A DNA stretch of 64,000 nucleotides, taken from Lysobacter_C viscosus. GTDB lineage: Bacteria > Pseudomonadota > Gammaproteobacteria > Xanthomonadales > Xanthomonadaceae. The position numbers and the translations under genes were made by a program. This document shows positions 32,238 to 41,483 of the stretch, piece by piece. The stretch covers positions 124,001-188,000 of the forward strand of contig NZ_JBJMAV010000003.1 in NCBI RefSeq assembly GCF_046600715.1, written 5' to 3'. The notes beneath the pieces were generated by a model that saw only the letters and a program-made list of their open reading frames with translations, was not told where the DNA came from and ran no database searches. The first letter of the stretch is position 1. The number at the start of each line of letters is the position of its first letter.

Positions 32238-35039
32238 TCACGACGCCTCCGAACCGGATGGCAGCGCCACGGCACGTTTGCGGGCCTTCGGTGGCTTGAC
32301 CGTGCCCATCATCGACAGGATCAGCATCGCGCCGCCGAACACCACCAGGTAGACGCCGATGTCGAAGCCCAGCGCGCTGGTCAACGGCACTTGGCCAATC
32401 AGCGGCACTGGCAGTTCGGCGTGGCCGCTGGTCAGGAACGGCAGGCCGAACAGCACCATCGGCGCGAGGCCGGTGAGCAGGGCCACGATCAGCCCCAGGC
32501 CGATCCATCGGGTGTAGTCGAAGCCCATGCGCGACTCGACGTAACGGCTGCCCAGCAGCACGTACTGCAGCAACAGCGGGATCGCCAGCACGAGCCCGGC
32601 GATGAAGCCGCCGCCGGGCTGGTTGTGCCCGCGCAGGAACAGGTACACCGATACCGCCAGCGCGAACGGGAACAGCAGGTGGCTGAGGTTGGCCGGCATC
32701 GGCAGGCGATCGGGCTCGCCCGGGATGACTTCGGTCGCGGCGATGCGCGCGCGCCGCAGCAGGGCGTGCACCACCAGGCCGGCGATGCCGAACACCGCGA
32801 TCTCGCCCAGCGTGTCGAAGCCGCGGAAGTCCACCAGGATCACGTTGACCACGTTGCTGCCGTACCCCTCCGGCAGAGAACGCGCCAGCAGTTCGCCGGC
32901 GATGGTGTCGGCCGGGCGCGTCATCACCGCGTAGGCCAGCCCGCCGATGCCGGTGCCGGCGACCAGCGCGATGGCGGCATCGCGCATGCGCCGGGCGCGC
33001 GAGTTGGACCGGGCCGACTCCTGCGGCAGGTAGTTGAGCGCCAGCAGCATCAGCGCCACGGTGACCATTTCCACCAGCAACTGGGTCAGCGCCAGGTCGG
33101 GCGCGGACAGGAACACGAACACCACGCTGACCCCGAGCCCCACCGCGCCCACCACGATCAGCGCCAGCAGCCGCTGCCGGTGCAGCGCCACCGTGGCCAC
33201 GGTGGCGGCCAGCAGCACCACCCAGACGGCCCAGCCGATCGGTGGCAACGGCTGGCTGCCACCGGCCTGCATCGCATCAAGTACCGGGGGCACCGCCGGC
33301 ACCAGGCCGATCGCGATCACCGCCACCACCACCCACCACAGCGAGCGCTGCAGGCTGCCGTTGGTGACCTTGAAGGTGAAGCGCCGCGCCACCGCCAGCA
33401 CGGCGCGGGTGTTGACCCGGAACAGCTGCCGGCCGAACGCGCGGCGGGCGATGGCGTGCAGGTCGAACAACCGCCGCAGGCCGAAGTACAGCACCACGCC
33501 ACCGACGATGCCGCCCAGGCTCATCAGCAGTGGCAGGTTGATGCCATGCCACAGCGCCAGGCTGTAATAGGGCAGTTCGGGGCCGAGCACGCCCCGTGCG
33601 GCGGCTTCCAGCACCGGCGCTATGGTCCACGCCGGGATGATCCCCACCGCCAGGCACAGCACGACCAGGATGCCCACCGGCGCGCGCATGAAGCGCGGTG
33701 GCTCGTGCACCTCCTGCTCGACCGCACGCGGACCTTCGCCGAAGAAGGTGTCGTGCACGAAGCGCAGGCTGTAGGCCACGCCCAGGATGCCGGCCAGGAA
33801 CGCGGCCACCGTCACCACGATCCGCATCGCGTCGCTGGGCACCTCCAGCGCCTGGGCGAAGAACATCTCCTTGGACAGGAACCCGTTGAGCAGCGGGATC
33901 CCGGCCATCGCCAGGGTCGCGATGATCGCCAAGGCGCTGGTGAAGGGCAGCAGCGTGCGCAGGTTGCCCAGCCGGCGCATGTCGCGGGTGCCGGTCTCGT
34001 GGTCGATGATGCCCGCGGCCATGAACAGCGAGGCCTTGAAGGTGGCGTGGTTGAGGATGTGGAACAGCCCGGCGACCACCGCCAGCGGCGTGGACAGGCC
34101 GAACAGCAGCGTGATCAGCCCCAGGTGGGAGATGGTCGAGTAGGCCAGCAGCCCCTTGAGGTCGTGCTGGAAGATGGCATTCCACGCGCCCACCAGCAGG
34201 GTCGCCGCACCGACGCTGGTGACCACGTAGAAAAACATCTCGGTACCCGCCAGGGCCGGGTGCAGGCGGGCCAGCAGGAACACGCCGGCCTTCACCATCG
34301 TGGCCGAGTGCAGGTAGGCCGACACCGGCGTGGGCGCGGCCATCGCGTGCGGCAGCCAGAAGTGGAACGGAAACTGCGCGCTCTTGGTGAAGATGCCGGC
34401 CAGCACCAGCCCGAGGATCGCCGGGTAGGTGGGCGCGGCCTTGATCGCCTCGCTCGCGGCGAACACCGCATCCAGCTCGTAGCTGCCCACCACCTGACCG
34501 ATCAGGATCACGCCACCCAGCAGCGCCAGCCCGCCCGCGCCGGTGATGGTCAGCGCCATGCGCGCGCCTTCGCGCGCCTCGCGGTCATGCGACCAGTAGC
34601 CGATCAGCAGGAACGAACTGATCGAGGTGAGCTCCCAGAACACCGCCAGCAGCAGGAGGTTGCCGGCCAGCACCATCCCCAGCATCGCGCCCATGAACAG
34701 CAGCAGGTAGCCGAAGAACTTCGGCGCATCCTCGTGGGCGCCCAGGTAGTAGCGCGCGTACAGCACCACCAGCGCGCCGATCGCCAGCACCATCGTGGCG
34801 AACATCCACGCCAGGCCGTCCAGCCGCAGCGAGAACGCCAGGCCCAGCGGCTCGATCCACGGATGGCTCACCTGCGGTACCGCGCCCGACATCACCTCCG
34901 GCGTCAGCATCGCCAGGATGGCCAGCCCACCCAGCGGCGCCGCGCCTGCCAGCCACGACGTCAGGCGTCGCGAGGCCGTGCGGGCCAGCAGCACCCAGAC
35001 GGCCAGGAGGAACGGCAGGGCTAGCAGGAGTTCGAGCAT
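32238..35039 (-). CDS. mrpA: Mrp Na+/H+ antiporter fused subunits A and B
   Basis: 933 residues. The first 500 are NuoL-like (FWELTSISSFLLIGYWSHDR, IFTKSAQFPFHFWLPHAMAA, PTPVSAYLHSATMVKAGVFL, LLAYSTISHLGLI with HHIL-type helix FHILNHATFKASLFM). The middle carries the NuoJ-like and MbhD/E parts (PDLALTQLLVEMVTVALMLL, DFRGFDTLGEIAVFGIAGLV). The last 140 are MrpB (GHNQPGGGFIAGLVLAIPLL). An A-B fusion and six genes define the group-2 (Pha-type) Mrp operons. The ATG at 35039 has CTAGGAGCGTG upstream. It is the first gene of the operon; the promoter must lie in the 275-nt divergent gap at 35040-35314. Confidence 0.94.
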   Translation of the reverse strand: MLELLLALPFLLAVWVLLARTASRRLTSWLAGAAPLGGLAILAMLTPEVMSGAVPQVSHPWIEPLGLAFSLRLDGLAWMFATMVLAIGALVVLYARYYLGAHEDAPKFFGYLLLFMGAMLGMVLAGNLLLLAVFWELTSISSFLLIGYWSHDREAREGARMALTITGAGGLALLGGVILIGQVVGSYELDAVFAASEAIKAAPTYPAILGLVLAGIFTKSAQFPFHFWLPHAMAAPTPVSAYLHSATMVKAGVFLLARLHPALAGTEMFFYVVTSVGAATLLVGAWNAIFQHDLKGLLAYSTISHLGLITLLFGLSTPLAVVAGLFHILNHATFKASLFMAAGIIDHETGTRDMRRLGNLRTLLPFTSALAIIATLAMAGIPLLNGFLSKEMFFAQALEVPSDAMRIVVTVAAFLAGILGVAYSLRFVHDTFFGEGPRAVEQEVHEPPRFMRAPVGILVVLCLAVGIIPAWTIAPVLEAAARGVLGPELPYYSLALWHGINLPLLMSLGGIVGGVVLYFGLRRLFDLHAIARRAFGRQLFRVNTRAVLAVARRFTFKVTNGSLQRSLWWVVVAVIAIGLVPAVPPVLDAMQAGGSQPLPPIGWAVWVVLLAATVATVALHRQRLLALIVVGAVGLGVSVVFVFLSAPDLALTQLLVEMVTVALMLLALNYLPQESARSNSRARRMRDAAIALVAGTGIGGLAYAVMTRPADTIAGELLARSLPEGYGSNVVNVILVDFRGFDTLGEIAVFGIAGLVVHALLRRARIAATEVIPGEPDRLPMPANLSHLLFPFALAVSVYLFLRGHNQPGGGFIAGLVLAIPLLLQYVLLGSRYVESRMGFDYTRWIGLGLIVALLTGLAPMVLFGLPFLTSGHAELPVPLIGQVPLTSALGFDIGVYLVVFGGAMLILSMMGTVKPPKARKRAVALPSGSEAS

Positions 35040-35314
35040 CACGCTCCTAGGGCGGGGCGCGGGGCGCGCGCGGGCGGCGGTGGGGCGGAAGGTGTTTCCA
35101 CGCGCGGCAGCGACGGGCGCGGCGGCGCGGAAAACCACCGGATTCTACCCGATGCCTACGCGCGTCCCGGCGGGCTCGGCGGCTTGCGTATGCTTGCCCG
35201 CACCAGCCGATGCGGTCCCATGCCCAGCACGACACTTATTAATGCGCGCGCGCGTCTTCCCGCCCGCGGAGCCTCACCTGCGGTCGCCCCGTTTGCATCG
35301 TGGGGACGTACACG

Positions 35315-36178
35315 ATGCGCGCGCTGATCTTCGGCGCCAGCGGCCAGGTCGGCATGCCGGTGCTCTCCCGGCTGCGTGCGGCCGGGTGGTCGATGGACGC
35401 GACCTCGCGGGTCGCGCGTGGCGACGTCGACGGCGTGACGTGGCACTGCGGTTCGCTGGACGCACCGCCGCCCACCTTGCCGGCGGCCTGCGAAGCCATC
35501 TTCAGCTGCGGGCCGCTGGATGCGTTCGCGCGCTGGTATGCGGCGAACGGAATCGATTGCCCGCGCGTGGTGGCGTTCGGATCGACCAGCGCGAGGGTGA
35601 AGCACGGCTCACCGGACCCGGCCGAGCGCGACGTTGCGATGCGGTTGGCGGAGGCGGAGGCCTCGCTGCTGGGGGTGGCACGCGAGCGTGGCGCCGCCGC
35701 CACCGTGCTGCGACCCACCCTGGTCTACGGCGCCGGACGCGACGCCACGCTGACCCGCATCGCCGTGCTGGCCCGGCGGCGCGGGGTGTTTCCGCTGCCA
35801 AGGGGGGCCCGCGGCCTGCGCCAGCCGGTCCATGTCGAGGACCTGGCCGACGCCGCGGTCGCCTGCCTGCGCGCACCCGCCGCGGCCGGCCGCGCCTTCG
35901 ACCTGCCGGGGGGCGAGACCCTCGAGTACCGAGAGATGGTGGCGCGCGTGCTTGCGTGCCTGCAGCCGCCGGCGCGCCTGCTGGAACTGCCAGCGCCTTT
36001 GTTCGAGCTCGCGCTGAGGGCCGCCGGGGTGCTGGGCTTCGGCGCCGGGCCGGGCGATGCGGCCGTGGCCCGCATGCGCGAGGACCTGGTGTTCGACGCC
36101 GGTGCCGCCGTCCGCGAGCTGGGCTACGCCCCGCGGCCGTTCCGCCCCGAAGCGATGATGTTCGACCCGCCCGGCTGA
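35315..36178 (+). CDS. NAD(P)-dependent epimerase/dehydratase-like protein
   Basis: 287 residues. N-terminal Rossmann loop ALIFGASGQVGMPVLSRL (GASGQVG instead of the common GxxGxxG spacing). Mid-protein AFGSTSA and LRPTLVYGAGRDATLTRIA (YGAG in place of the YxxxK region) match the atypical/extended SDR epimerase family, then QPVHVEDLADAAVACL. The catalytic Tyr-x-x-x-Lys is not evident, so it may be a nucleotide-sugar binding relative or a reductase of unknown substrate. The ATG at 35315 is preferred over GTG at 35300, with GTGGGGACG upstream. It is divergent from the mrp operon. Confidence 0.75.
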   Translation: MRALIFGASGQVGMPVLSRLRAAGWSMDATSRVARGDVDGVTWHCGSLDAPPPTLPAACEAIFSCGPLDAFARWYAANGIDCPRVVAFGSTSARVKHGSPDPAERDVAMRLAEAEASLLGVARERGAAATVLRPTLVYGAGRDATLTRIAVLARRRGVFPLPRGARGLRQPVHVEDLADAAVACLRAPAAAGRAFDLPGGETLEYREMVARVLACLQPPARLLELPAPLFELALRAAGVLGFGAGPGDAAVARMREDLVFDAGAAVRELGYAPRPFRPEAMMFDPPG

Positions 36179-36208
36179 CCGGCTGCAGCGAATCGGAAAA
36201 GCCGCCTG

Positions 36209-37096
36209 CTAGAGCACGTCCTGGGGCGGGAGTTCGCGTGACTTGGTGATCGCCCGCAGTGCGATCATCAACACGCCGCCCAGCACCATCGCCCCGCCGA
36301 CCCACATCGCCGGCCCCGGGCGGTCGCCCCACACCACGATGCCCAGCACCACCGCCAGCACCGGGGTCAGCAACAGCCAGGGCATCAGCAGGGACACCGG
36401 GTGGCGCTGCACCAGCACGTAGTACAGGCCGTGCCCCAGCAGCGAGGAGACGAACGCGGCGTACGCAACGCCCAGCCAGCCGACCCAGCTCACCTCGTCC
36501 AGCCGCGCCACGCTGCCCGGTTCCATCCACAGGCTCAGGCCGAGCAACGGCAGCACGCTGATCACCGCGGTCCAGCCCTGCTGGCTGAAGACGTCCAGCC
36601 CGCGCAGGCGCTTCATCAGCACCGTGCCCAGCGCCAGCGAGGCCGCCGAGACCAGCATCAGTGCCAATGCGTCCGGCCGGCGGAACACCAGCGGGTCCAG
36701 GCCCAGCACCAGCACGCCGGCAAAGCTCACCCCGATGGCCAGCCCGGTGCGCCAGCCGAAGCGGTCATCCAGCAGCCACCACGCCAGCAACGCGGTCATC
36801 GGCACGTAGCTCTGCATCACGATGGCGGGGGAGGTCAGGTTGCCGGCCAGCTTCAGCGCCAGGAAGCTCAGGCCGAAATGCGCCACGCCCACGCACAGGC
36901 ACACCGCCACCAGTCGCGGCCACTGGCCCGGCGAGGGTCGCTTCATCACGAACACCAGCGGCAGCGCCAGCAGCGCGAAGCGCAGCGCACTGAACAGGAA
37001 GGGCGGGATCTCGCGCAGGGCCAGTGCCGAGGTGAGGAAGTTGAAGGCCCAGGCCACGCAGATCAGCAGGACCAGGGCGATATCGCGTGGCGGCAT
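36209..37096 (-). CDS. EamA-family (DMT superfamily) transporter
   Basis: About 295 residues, ten membrane helices in two EamA repeats: AWAFNFLTSALALREIPPFL, FSALRFALLALPLVFV in the first, and ASLALGTVLMKRL, YAAFVSSLLGHGLYYVLVQR and MPWLLLTPVLAVVLGIVVWG in the second. Such proteins export amino acids or other metabolites (RhtA, EamA). The substrate cannot be told. The ATG at 37096 is used; an alternative TTG at 37123 with AAGG upstream would add nine residues. It is convergent with the epimerase. Confidence 0.87.
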   Translation of the reverse strand: MPPRDIALVLLICVAWAFNFLTSALALREIPPFLFSALRFALLALPLVFVMKRPSPGQWPRLVAVCLCVGVAHFGLSFLALKLAGNLTSPAIVMQSYVPMTALLAWWLLDDRFGWRTGLAIGVSFAGVLVLGLDPLVFRRPDALALMLVSAASLALGTVLMKRLRGLDVFSQQGWTAVISVLPLLGLSLWMEPGSVARLDEVSWVGWLGVAYAAFVSSLLGHGLYYVLVQRHPVSLLMPWLLLTPVLAVVLGIVVWGDRPGPAMWVGGAMVLGGVLMIALRAITKSRELPPQDVL

Positions 37097-37208
37097 GGAG
37101 CGTGGATCCGGCGAGGGCGGCAACGCCGGACCTTACACGCCCTGCGCCCAGGTTGGGTCGAGGTGTACGGCTGCGATGGAAACGGCTACGCCCGGGGCAC
37201 GCGGGTTT

Positions 37209-37685
37209 TCAGTAGCTCCAGCCCAGGCGCCGGTACAGCTTCAACAGCACCCAGGCCGGCCCGATCAACAGGTAGGTCAGGTCGGTGAGGAAACTGGGCT
37301 TGCGCCCTTCGATCCTGTGGCCGATGAACTGTGCGATCCACGTCACCACGAACACCACCACCGCCAGGGTCACCAGCGGCATCCGGCCCAGGGTGGCGAA
37401 CAGCACGTGGGTCAGCAGCCCCAGCAACGCGAACATCGCCGCCATGCCCAGCCCCAGCCGCCGCGAGGCGCGGTAGTAGAAGAGAAAGGCGGCGAACATC
37501 GCCAGCCCGGCCCAGAAGCCAGCGCGAAACAGCGTGCCGGGCGCCGGGATGCACCACAGCAGCGCGACCACGCTCCACAGGATCAAAGGCACCGCGAACA
37601 CGTGGATGGCCTGGTTGGTGGCGTCGCGGTGGTCGCCGGAGTAGCTCGCGAACCAGCGGTCGATCGGGCGGGTGGCGGCGTCCAT
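37209..37685 (-). CDS. Mpo1-like (DUF962) membrane protein
   Basis: 158 residues, four membrane helices. The N-terminal WFASYSGDHRDATNQAIHVF and the C-terminal QFIGHRIEGRKPSFLTDLTY hold the conserved histidines of the DUF962/YGL010w family. The yeast member Mpo1 is an Fe2+-dependent dioxygenase that alpha-oxidises 2-hydroxy fatty acids. The bacterial role is not established. The ATG at 37685 is chosen for CCGGAGACCGCC upstream. Downstream LLIGPAWVLLKLYRRLGWSY ends the protein as in relatives. Confidence 0.85.
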   Translation of the reverse strand: MDAATRPIDRWFASYSGDHRDATNQAIHVFAVPLILWSVVALLWCIPAPGTLFRAGFWAGLAMFAAFLFYYRASRRLGLGMAAMFALLGLLTHVLFATLGRMPLVTLAVVVFVVTWIAQFIGHRIEGRKPSFLTDLTYLLIGPAWVLLKLYRRLGWSY

Positions 37686-37770
37686 GGCGGTCTCCGGCAG
37701 GCGATGGCGGGAGTATGGCAAGGGCCGGGCGTGCGCGCATGGCCGGCCCGGTGCCGCCCCTGCGCAATTG

Positions 37771-37955
37771 TTGTAGGAGCGACGTGAGTCGCGACCGCCA
37801 TCGACCCATGACGTCGCAATCCGGTTGCCGGGTCGCGACTCACGTCGCTCCTACAAAGGCCAGCGACGGGAGATCGCGGCTGAAGCCGCTCCTACAACAG
37901 CGGCGTGCGCGCGGCTTCAGCGAGCTTCTTGTAGGAGCGCCTTCAGGCGCGATCC
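37771..37955. repeat. REP/BIME cluster 1 (four palindromic units)
   Basis: Units at 37771-37796 and 37831-37856 are perfect 26-bp inverted copies of each other (core TAGGAGCGACGTGAGTCGCG). Two more lie at 37872-37897 (core GCGGCTGAAGCCGCTCCTAC) and 37929-37955 (core GTAGGAGCGCCTTCAGGCGC). Each unit is itself a hairpin. It lies in the 315-nt gap between the DUF962 gene and the purC end. This is the common xanthomonad REP family. Confidence 0.92.
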
Positions 37956-38000
37956 CCAATCGGTTTGCTCTCGGGGGTAGGCGCGGCAGGCGCCCCCGCC

Positions 38001-38930
38001 TCAATCGATCCGGATGCCGGCCAGCCGCTCCAGCGCCTCGGCGTACTTCGCACGGGTGCGCTCGATCACCTCGGGCGGCAGCCGGGGGCCGGGCGCGGTC
38101 TTGTCCCAGGCCAGCGTTTCCAGGTAGTCGCGCACGAACTGCTTGTCGTAGCTCGGCGGGCTGGTGCCGACCTGGTACTCGTCGGCCGGCCAGTAGCGCG
38201 ATGAGTCGGGGGTCAGCATCTCGTCCATCACGTACAGCCGCCCGTCGACGTCGGTGCCGAATTCGAACTTGGTGTCGGCCAGCAGGATCCCGCGGCCGGC
38301 GGCGAAATCGGCCGCGTAGCGGTACAGGCGCAGCGTCGCGTCGCGCACCGCCTCGGCCAGCTCGGCGCCACACAGGCGCACCGCGGTGTCGAAATCGATG
38401 TTCTCGTCGTGGTCGCCGACGGCCGCCTTGGTCGAAGGGGTGAAGATCGGCTCGTCCAGCTTCTGCGCCTGCTCCAGGCCATCGGGCAGGGCGATGCCGC
38501 TGATGCGTCCGGTGCGCTGGTAGTCCTTCCAGCCGCTGCCGATCACGTAGCCGCGCGCGATGCACTCGATCGGCACCGGCTTGAGCCGGCGCGTCACCAC
38601 CGCGCGCTTCTCGTACAGCGAAGCATCGACGCCATCGGGCAGCACCGATGCGACGTCGATGCCGGTCAGGTGGTTGGGAACGATGTGGCCGGTCTTGTCG
38701 AACCAGAAGTTGCTGATCTGGCAGAGCATCTCGCCCTTGCCCGGGATGGGGTCGGGCAGCACCACGTCGAACGCACTCAGCCGGTCGGTGGCCACCATCA
38801 GCAGGCAGTCGCCCGGGCCGGCATCGGCCGGCAGCGTGCCGGCGGGCAGGTCGAACACGTCGCGCACCTTGCCGCGGTGGCGCAGGTGCAGGCCGGGCAG
38901 GTCGGATTCCAGCAGGTAGGGTCGATGCAT
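38001..38930 (-). CDS. purC: Phosphoribosylaminoimidazole-succinocarboxamide synthase
   Basis: 309 residues, the longer yeast-like form (E. coli PurC is 237). It joins aspartate to CAIR with ATP in purine synthesis. Blocks: HRGKVRDVFDL (ATP loop), LLMVATDRLSAFDVVLPDPI, NHLTGID, RLKPVPIECIARGYVIGSGW, ADTKFEFGTD and VMDEMLTPDSSRYWP. The ATG at 38930 gives MHRPYLLESDLPGL; longer frames have no support. It stands alone, divergent from the J-domain gene. Confidence 0.95.
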   Translation of the reverse strand: MHRPYLLESDLPGLHLRHRGKVRDVFDLPAGTLPADAGPGDCLLMVATDRLSAFDVVLPDPIPGKGEMLCQISNFWFDKTGHIVPNHLTGIDVASVLPDGVDASLYEKRAVVTRRLKPVPIECIARGYVIGSGWKDYQRTGRISGIALPDGLEQAQKLDEPIFTPSTKAAVGDHDENIDFDTAVRLCGAELAEAVRDATLRLYRYAADFAAGRGILLADTKFEFGTDVDGRLYVMDEMLTPDSSRYWPADEYQVGTSPPSYDKQFVRDYLETLAWDKTAPGPRLPPEVIERTRAKYAEALERLAGIRID

Positions 38931-39110
38931 GTTGGTGGACAACGTGGGGTCCCGGATGGCGCAGGTCCCGCCGTGCAGCGCTTCGCGCGCCCGCGCGTCG
39001 GGGGCCGGGCAGTGTACGCCGGTCGGCGGCCGGGTGCAGGTACACTCGCGGCGGGCTTCGCGGGCGTCCCGCGCGGGCCGTAACCGCCTCCCGGAGTGCC
39101 GATCCCCCTC

Positions 39111-39443
39111 ATGAAACGCTGGTACGGAAAACTGCTGGGACTGCTGGCCGGGGCGGCGCTGTTCCGGGTCAATCCGCTGGTGGGCGCACTGATCGGCCTG
39201 CTGGTCGGCCACGCGTTCGACACCGACTGGTTCAAGCTGCGCCGCGACAACCCCTTCGCGCAGCTGGGCCTGACCTCCGAGGCGAGCGATGCGGAGGTCG
39301 AACAGGCCTACCGGCGCCTGATCGCCCAGTACCACCCCGACCGCGTGGCCGGCGCCGCCCCCGAACTGCGCGCCCAGGCAGAGACCAAGGCGCGCCAGAT
39401 CAACGGCGCCTACGACCGCATCAAGGCACTGCGAAAGCGCTGA
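39111..39443 (+). CDS. Membrane-anchored J-domain protein (DjlA-like, short)
   Basis: 110 residues. An N-terminal membrane region (LLGLLAGAALFRVNPLVGAL, IGLLVGHAF) is followed by a J domain with the HPD triad (LIAQYHPDRVAG) that stimulates DnaK ATPase. This looks like the N-terminal anchor of DjlA joined directly to a J domain, without the central TerB-like domain. ATG 39111 is preferred; a GTG at 39096 is possible. Start spacing to GGAG is long, so the start is uncertain. It follows the 180-nt divergent gap with purC. Confidence 0.82.
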   Translation: MKRWYGKLLGLLAGAALFRVNPLVGALIGLLVGHAFDTDWFKLRRDNPFAQLGLTSEASDAEVEQAYRRLIAQYHPDRVAGAAPELRAQAETKARQINGAYDRIKALRKR

Positions 39444-39514
39444 GCGCGACGCGTGGGTTCCGTCGCCGGTACCTGGGGGGCGACAATGCGCCCCTGCCCC
39501 GCACGAGCGCCGCC

Positions 39515-40186
39515 ATGCAACCCACCGTCATCGCCCCGTCCATCCTGTCGGCCAACTTCGCCAAGCTGGGCGAAGAGGTGGACGCCGTCCTGGCCGCTGG
39601 CGCGGACTGGGTGCACTTCGACGTGATGGACAACCACTACGTGCCCAACCTCACCATCGGCCCGATGGTGTGCGAGGCGCTGCGCAAGCACGGGGTGACC
39701 GCGCCGATCGACGTGCACCTGATGGTCGAGCCGGTCGACCGCATCGTCCCCGACTTCGCCAAGGCGGGGGCATCGATGATCAGCTTCCACCCGGAGGCCA
39801 GCGGGCATGTGCACCGCACCGTGCAGCTGATCAAGTCGCACGGCTGCCAGGCCGGTCTGGTGCTGAACCCGGCCACGCCGGTGGACGTGCTGGAGTGGGT
39901 GCTGGACGAGCTCGACCTGGTGCTGCTGATGTCGGTCAACCCGGGCTTTGGCGGGCAGTCCTTCATTCCCTCTGCGCTGGACAAGCTGCGCCGCGTGCGC
40001 CAGATGATCGACCGCAGCGGCAGGCCGATCCGGTTGGAGATCGACGGGGGGGTCAAGGCCGACAACATCGCCGAGATCGCCGCGGCCGGGGCGGACACGT
40101 TCGTCGCGGGGTCCGCGATCTTCAACGGCGGCGACTATGCCGACGTTATCGGGCGGATGAAGGCGGCGGTCGCCGGCGCGCGCTGA
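39515..40186 (+). CDS. rpe: Ribulose-phosphate 3-epimerase
   Basis: 223 residues, the family norm. It interconverts ribulose-5-phosphate and xylulose-5-phosphate in the pentose phosphate pathway. TIM-barrel signatures are IAPSILSANFAKLGEEVDAV, DWVHFDVMDNHYVPNLTIGP (metal-binding His-Asp), PIDVHLMVEPVDR, SVNPGFGGQSFIPSALDKL and EIDGGVKADNI. GACAAT at 39482-39487 may be its -10 box. In many proteobacteria rpe directly precedes trpE; here a lipid kinase gene lies between. Confidence 0.96.
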   Translation: MQPTVIAPSILSANFAKLGEEVDAVLAAGADWVHFDVMDNHYVPNLTIGPMVCEALRKHGVTAPIDVHLMVEPVDRIVPDFAKAGASMISFHPEASGHVHRTVQLIKSHGCQAGLVLNPATPVDVLEWVLDELDLVLLMSVNPGFGGQSFIPSALDKLRRVRQMIDRSGRPIRLEIDGGVKADNIAEIAAAGADTFVAGSAIFNGGDYADVIGRMKAAVAGAR

Positions 40187-40205
40187 ACCCCGCCGGATGC
40201 AGCAA

Positions 40206-40231
40206 GGCCGGCGCCGTTGCCGGCACCGGCC
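40206..40231 (+). terminator. Possible hairpin terminator after rpe
   Basis: GGCCGGCGCCG and CGGCACCGGCC (11-bp arms, one mismatch, loop TTGC) follow the rpe stop by 20 nt. There is no T run, so termination is doubtful. Confidence 0.4.
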
Positions 40232-40415
40232 TGGAAGATTGGAGGCAATCCCGCCTCCGCCCGTCGTCCCTGAGAATGGACTCCAATGCTCCGCGCACCC
40301 GATGACAGGACGATGACCGCCCGGCGTCGTGCACGTGTCCGCGGGATGGGGCGGCTTCACGGCTGCTTTGCGCCACGTTGCTAGCCTGCTGCACCACCCC
40401 CGAATGAAGGCCTCC

Positions 40416-41444
40416 ATGTCCACCGCCTACTGGTGCCTGGTCCTCAACGGCAAGTCCGCCGGCGACGACGCGGTGCGCGATGCCGTGCTCGACCTGCGGC
40501 GCACCGGCCTGCGCATCGACGTGCGGGTGACGTGGGAGGCCGGCGATGCGGCGCGCCACGTCGCCGAGGCGCTTGCGGCGGGCGTTGACACGGTCATTGC
40601 CGCCGGCGGCGACGGCACGTTCAGCGAAGTGGCCACCGCACTGGCGGGCAGCGATACGGATGCCGCAACGCTGCCCTCGCTGGGCCTCATCCCGCTGGGC
40701 ACCGCCAACGACTTCGCAGTCGCCGCCGAACTGCCGCTGGAACCGGCCGAGGCGCTTGAACTGGTCCGGCGCAGCGCGGCGCAGCCGATCGACCTGTTGT
40801 GCGTGGAAGCCGACGGCAGCCACCACTGGTGCGCCAACCTCGCCAGCGGCGGGTTCGGCACGCAGGTGACGGTCGAGACCGACGACGGCCTGAAGAAGAT
40901 GCTCGGCGGCCTGGCCTACCTGATCACCGGCATCGCCCAGCTCGGGCGGATCGACCCGATCCACGCCCGGGTCACCGGCCCGGACTTCGCCTGGGAGGGC
41001 GGCTTCATCGCACTGGGCGCGGGTAACGGGCGCCAGGCCGGCGGGGGCCAGGTGCTGTGCCCGGAGGCGCTGATCGACGACGCGCTGCTGGACCTCACCG
41101 TGGTTCCGGAACTGGAGGGAGAGGTGGGCGCCACGGTGGCCGCGCTGTTGACCGAAGGCAAGCAGCGGGCGCTCGACCGGGTAGCGGTGCGCGCGCAGTT
41201 GCCCTGGGTGGAGATCGAAGGGGTGGAGCCCTTCGTGCTCAACCTCGACGGCGAGCCGGTGGAGGCAAGTCGGTTCCGCATCGGCTGCGTCGCGGCGCGC
41301 CTGCGCATGCACCTGCCGCCCGGTTGCCCGTTGCTGCGCATCCCGGGCAACCCCCTGCCCACGCGCGAGGCCGCGCCCACGCCCGATCCCACCGCGGACA
41401 TCGACGGCGAGCCCGCCCCGACGCCGGCGGTCCTGTCGGCCTAG
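40416..41444 (+). CDS. YegS-like lipid/diacylglycerol kinase
   Basis: 342 residues. The catalytic N-domain has IAAGGDGTFSEVATAL (nucleotide loop GGDGT), LGLIPLGTANDFAVAAELP and the C-domain ASGGFGTQVTVETDDGLKKM, with GNGRQAGGGQVLCPEALIDD near the end. It resembles E. coli YegS, which phosphorylates phosphatidylglycerol in vitro. A Pro-rich tail of 35 residues follows the domain. The ATG at 40416 has GAAGGCCTCC upstream; 40404 and 40329 are less likely. It may be co-transcribed with rpe. Confidence 0.88.
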   Translation: MSTAYWCLVLNGKSAGDDAVRDAVLDLRRTGLRIDVRVTWEAGDAARHVAEALAAGVDTVIAAGGDGTFSEVATALAGSDTDAATLPSLGLIPLGTANDFAVAAELPLEPAEALELVRRSAAQPIDLLCVEADGSHHWCANLASGGFGTQVTVETDDGLKKMLGGLAYLITGIAQLGRIDPIHARVTGPDFAWEGGFIALGAGNGRQAGGGQVLCPEALIDDALLDLTVVPELEGEVGATVAALLTEGKQRALDRVAVRAQLPWVEIEGVEPFVLNLDGEPVEASRFRIGCVAARLRMHLPPGCPLLRIPGNPLPTREAAPTPDPTADIDGEPAPTPAVLSA

Positions 41445-41446
41445 GC

Positions 41447-41475
41447 CTGCAACCGGCCGACGAAGCGGCTAAAGT
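41447..41475 (+). promoter_or_regulatory. Candidate promoter of the trpE leader transcript
   Basis: CTGCAA (41447-41452), 17-nt spacer, TAAAGT (41470-41475). Transcription would start at about 41482, two bases before the ATG of the candidate leader peptide. Confidence 0.4.
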
Positions 41476-41483
41476 AGCGCCCC

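Noticed and set aside
32391..35024. An 877-codon open frame on the plus strand opposite mrpAB
   Set aside because: Composition is Gln/His/Arg-rich without any domain pattern, as expected opposite a GC-rich membrane-protein gene; the minus strand has a clear MrpA/B protein.
37771..37955. CRISPR-like spaced repeats
   Set aside because: Units are palindromic, alternate in orientation, differ in sequence and have no regular spacers; no cas gene is present. They are REP elements.
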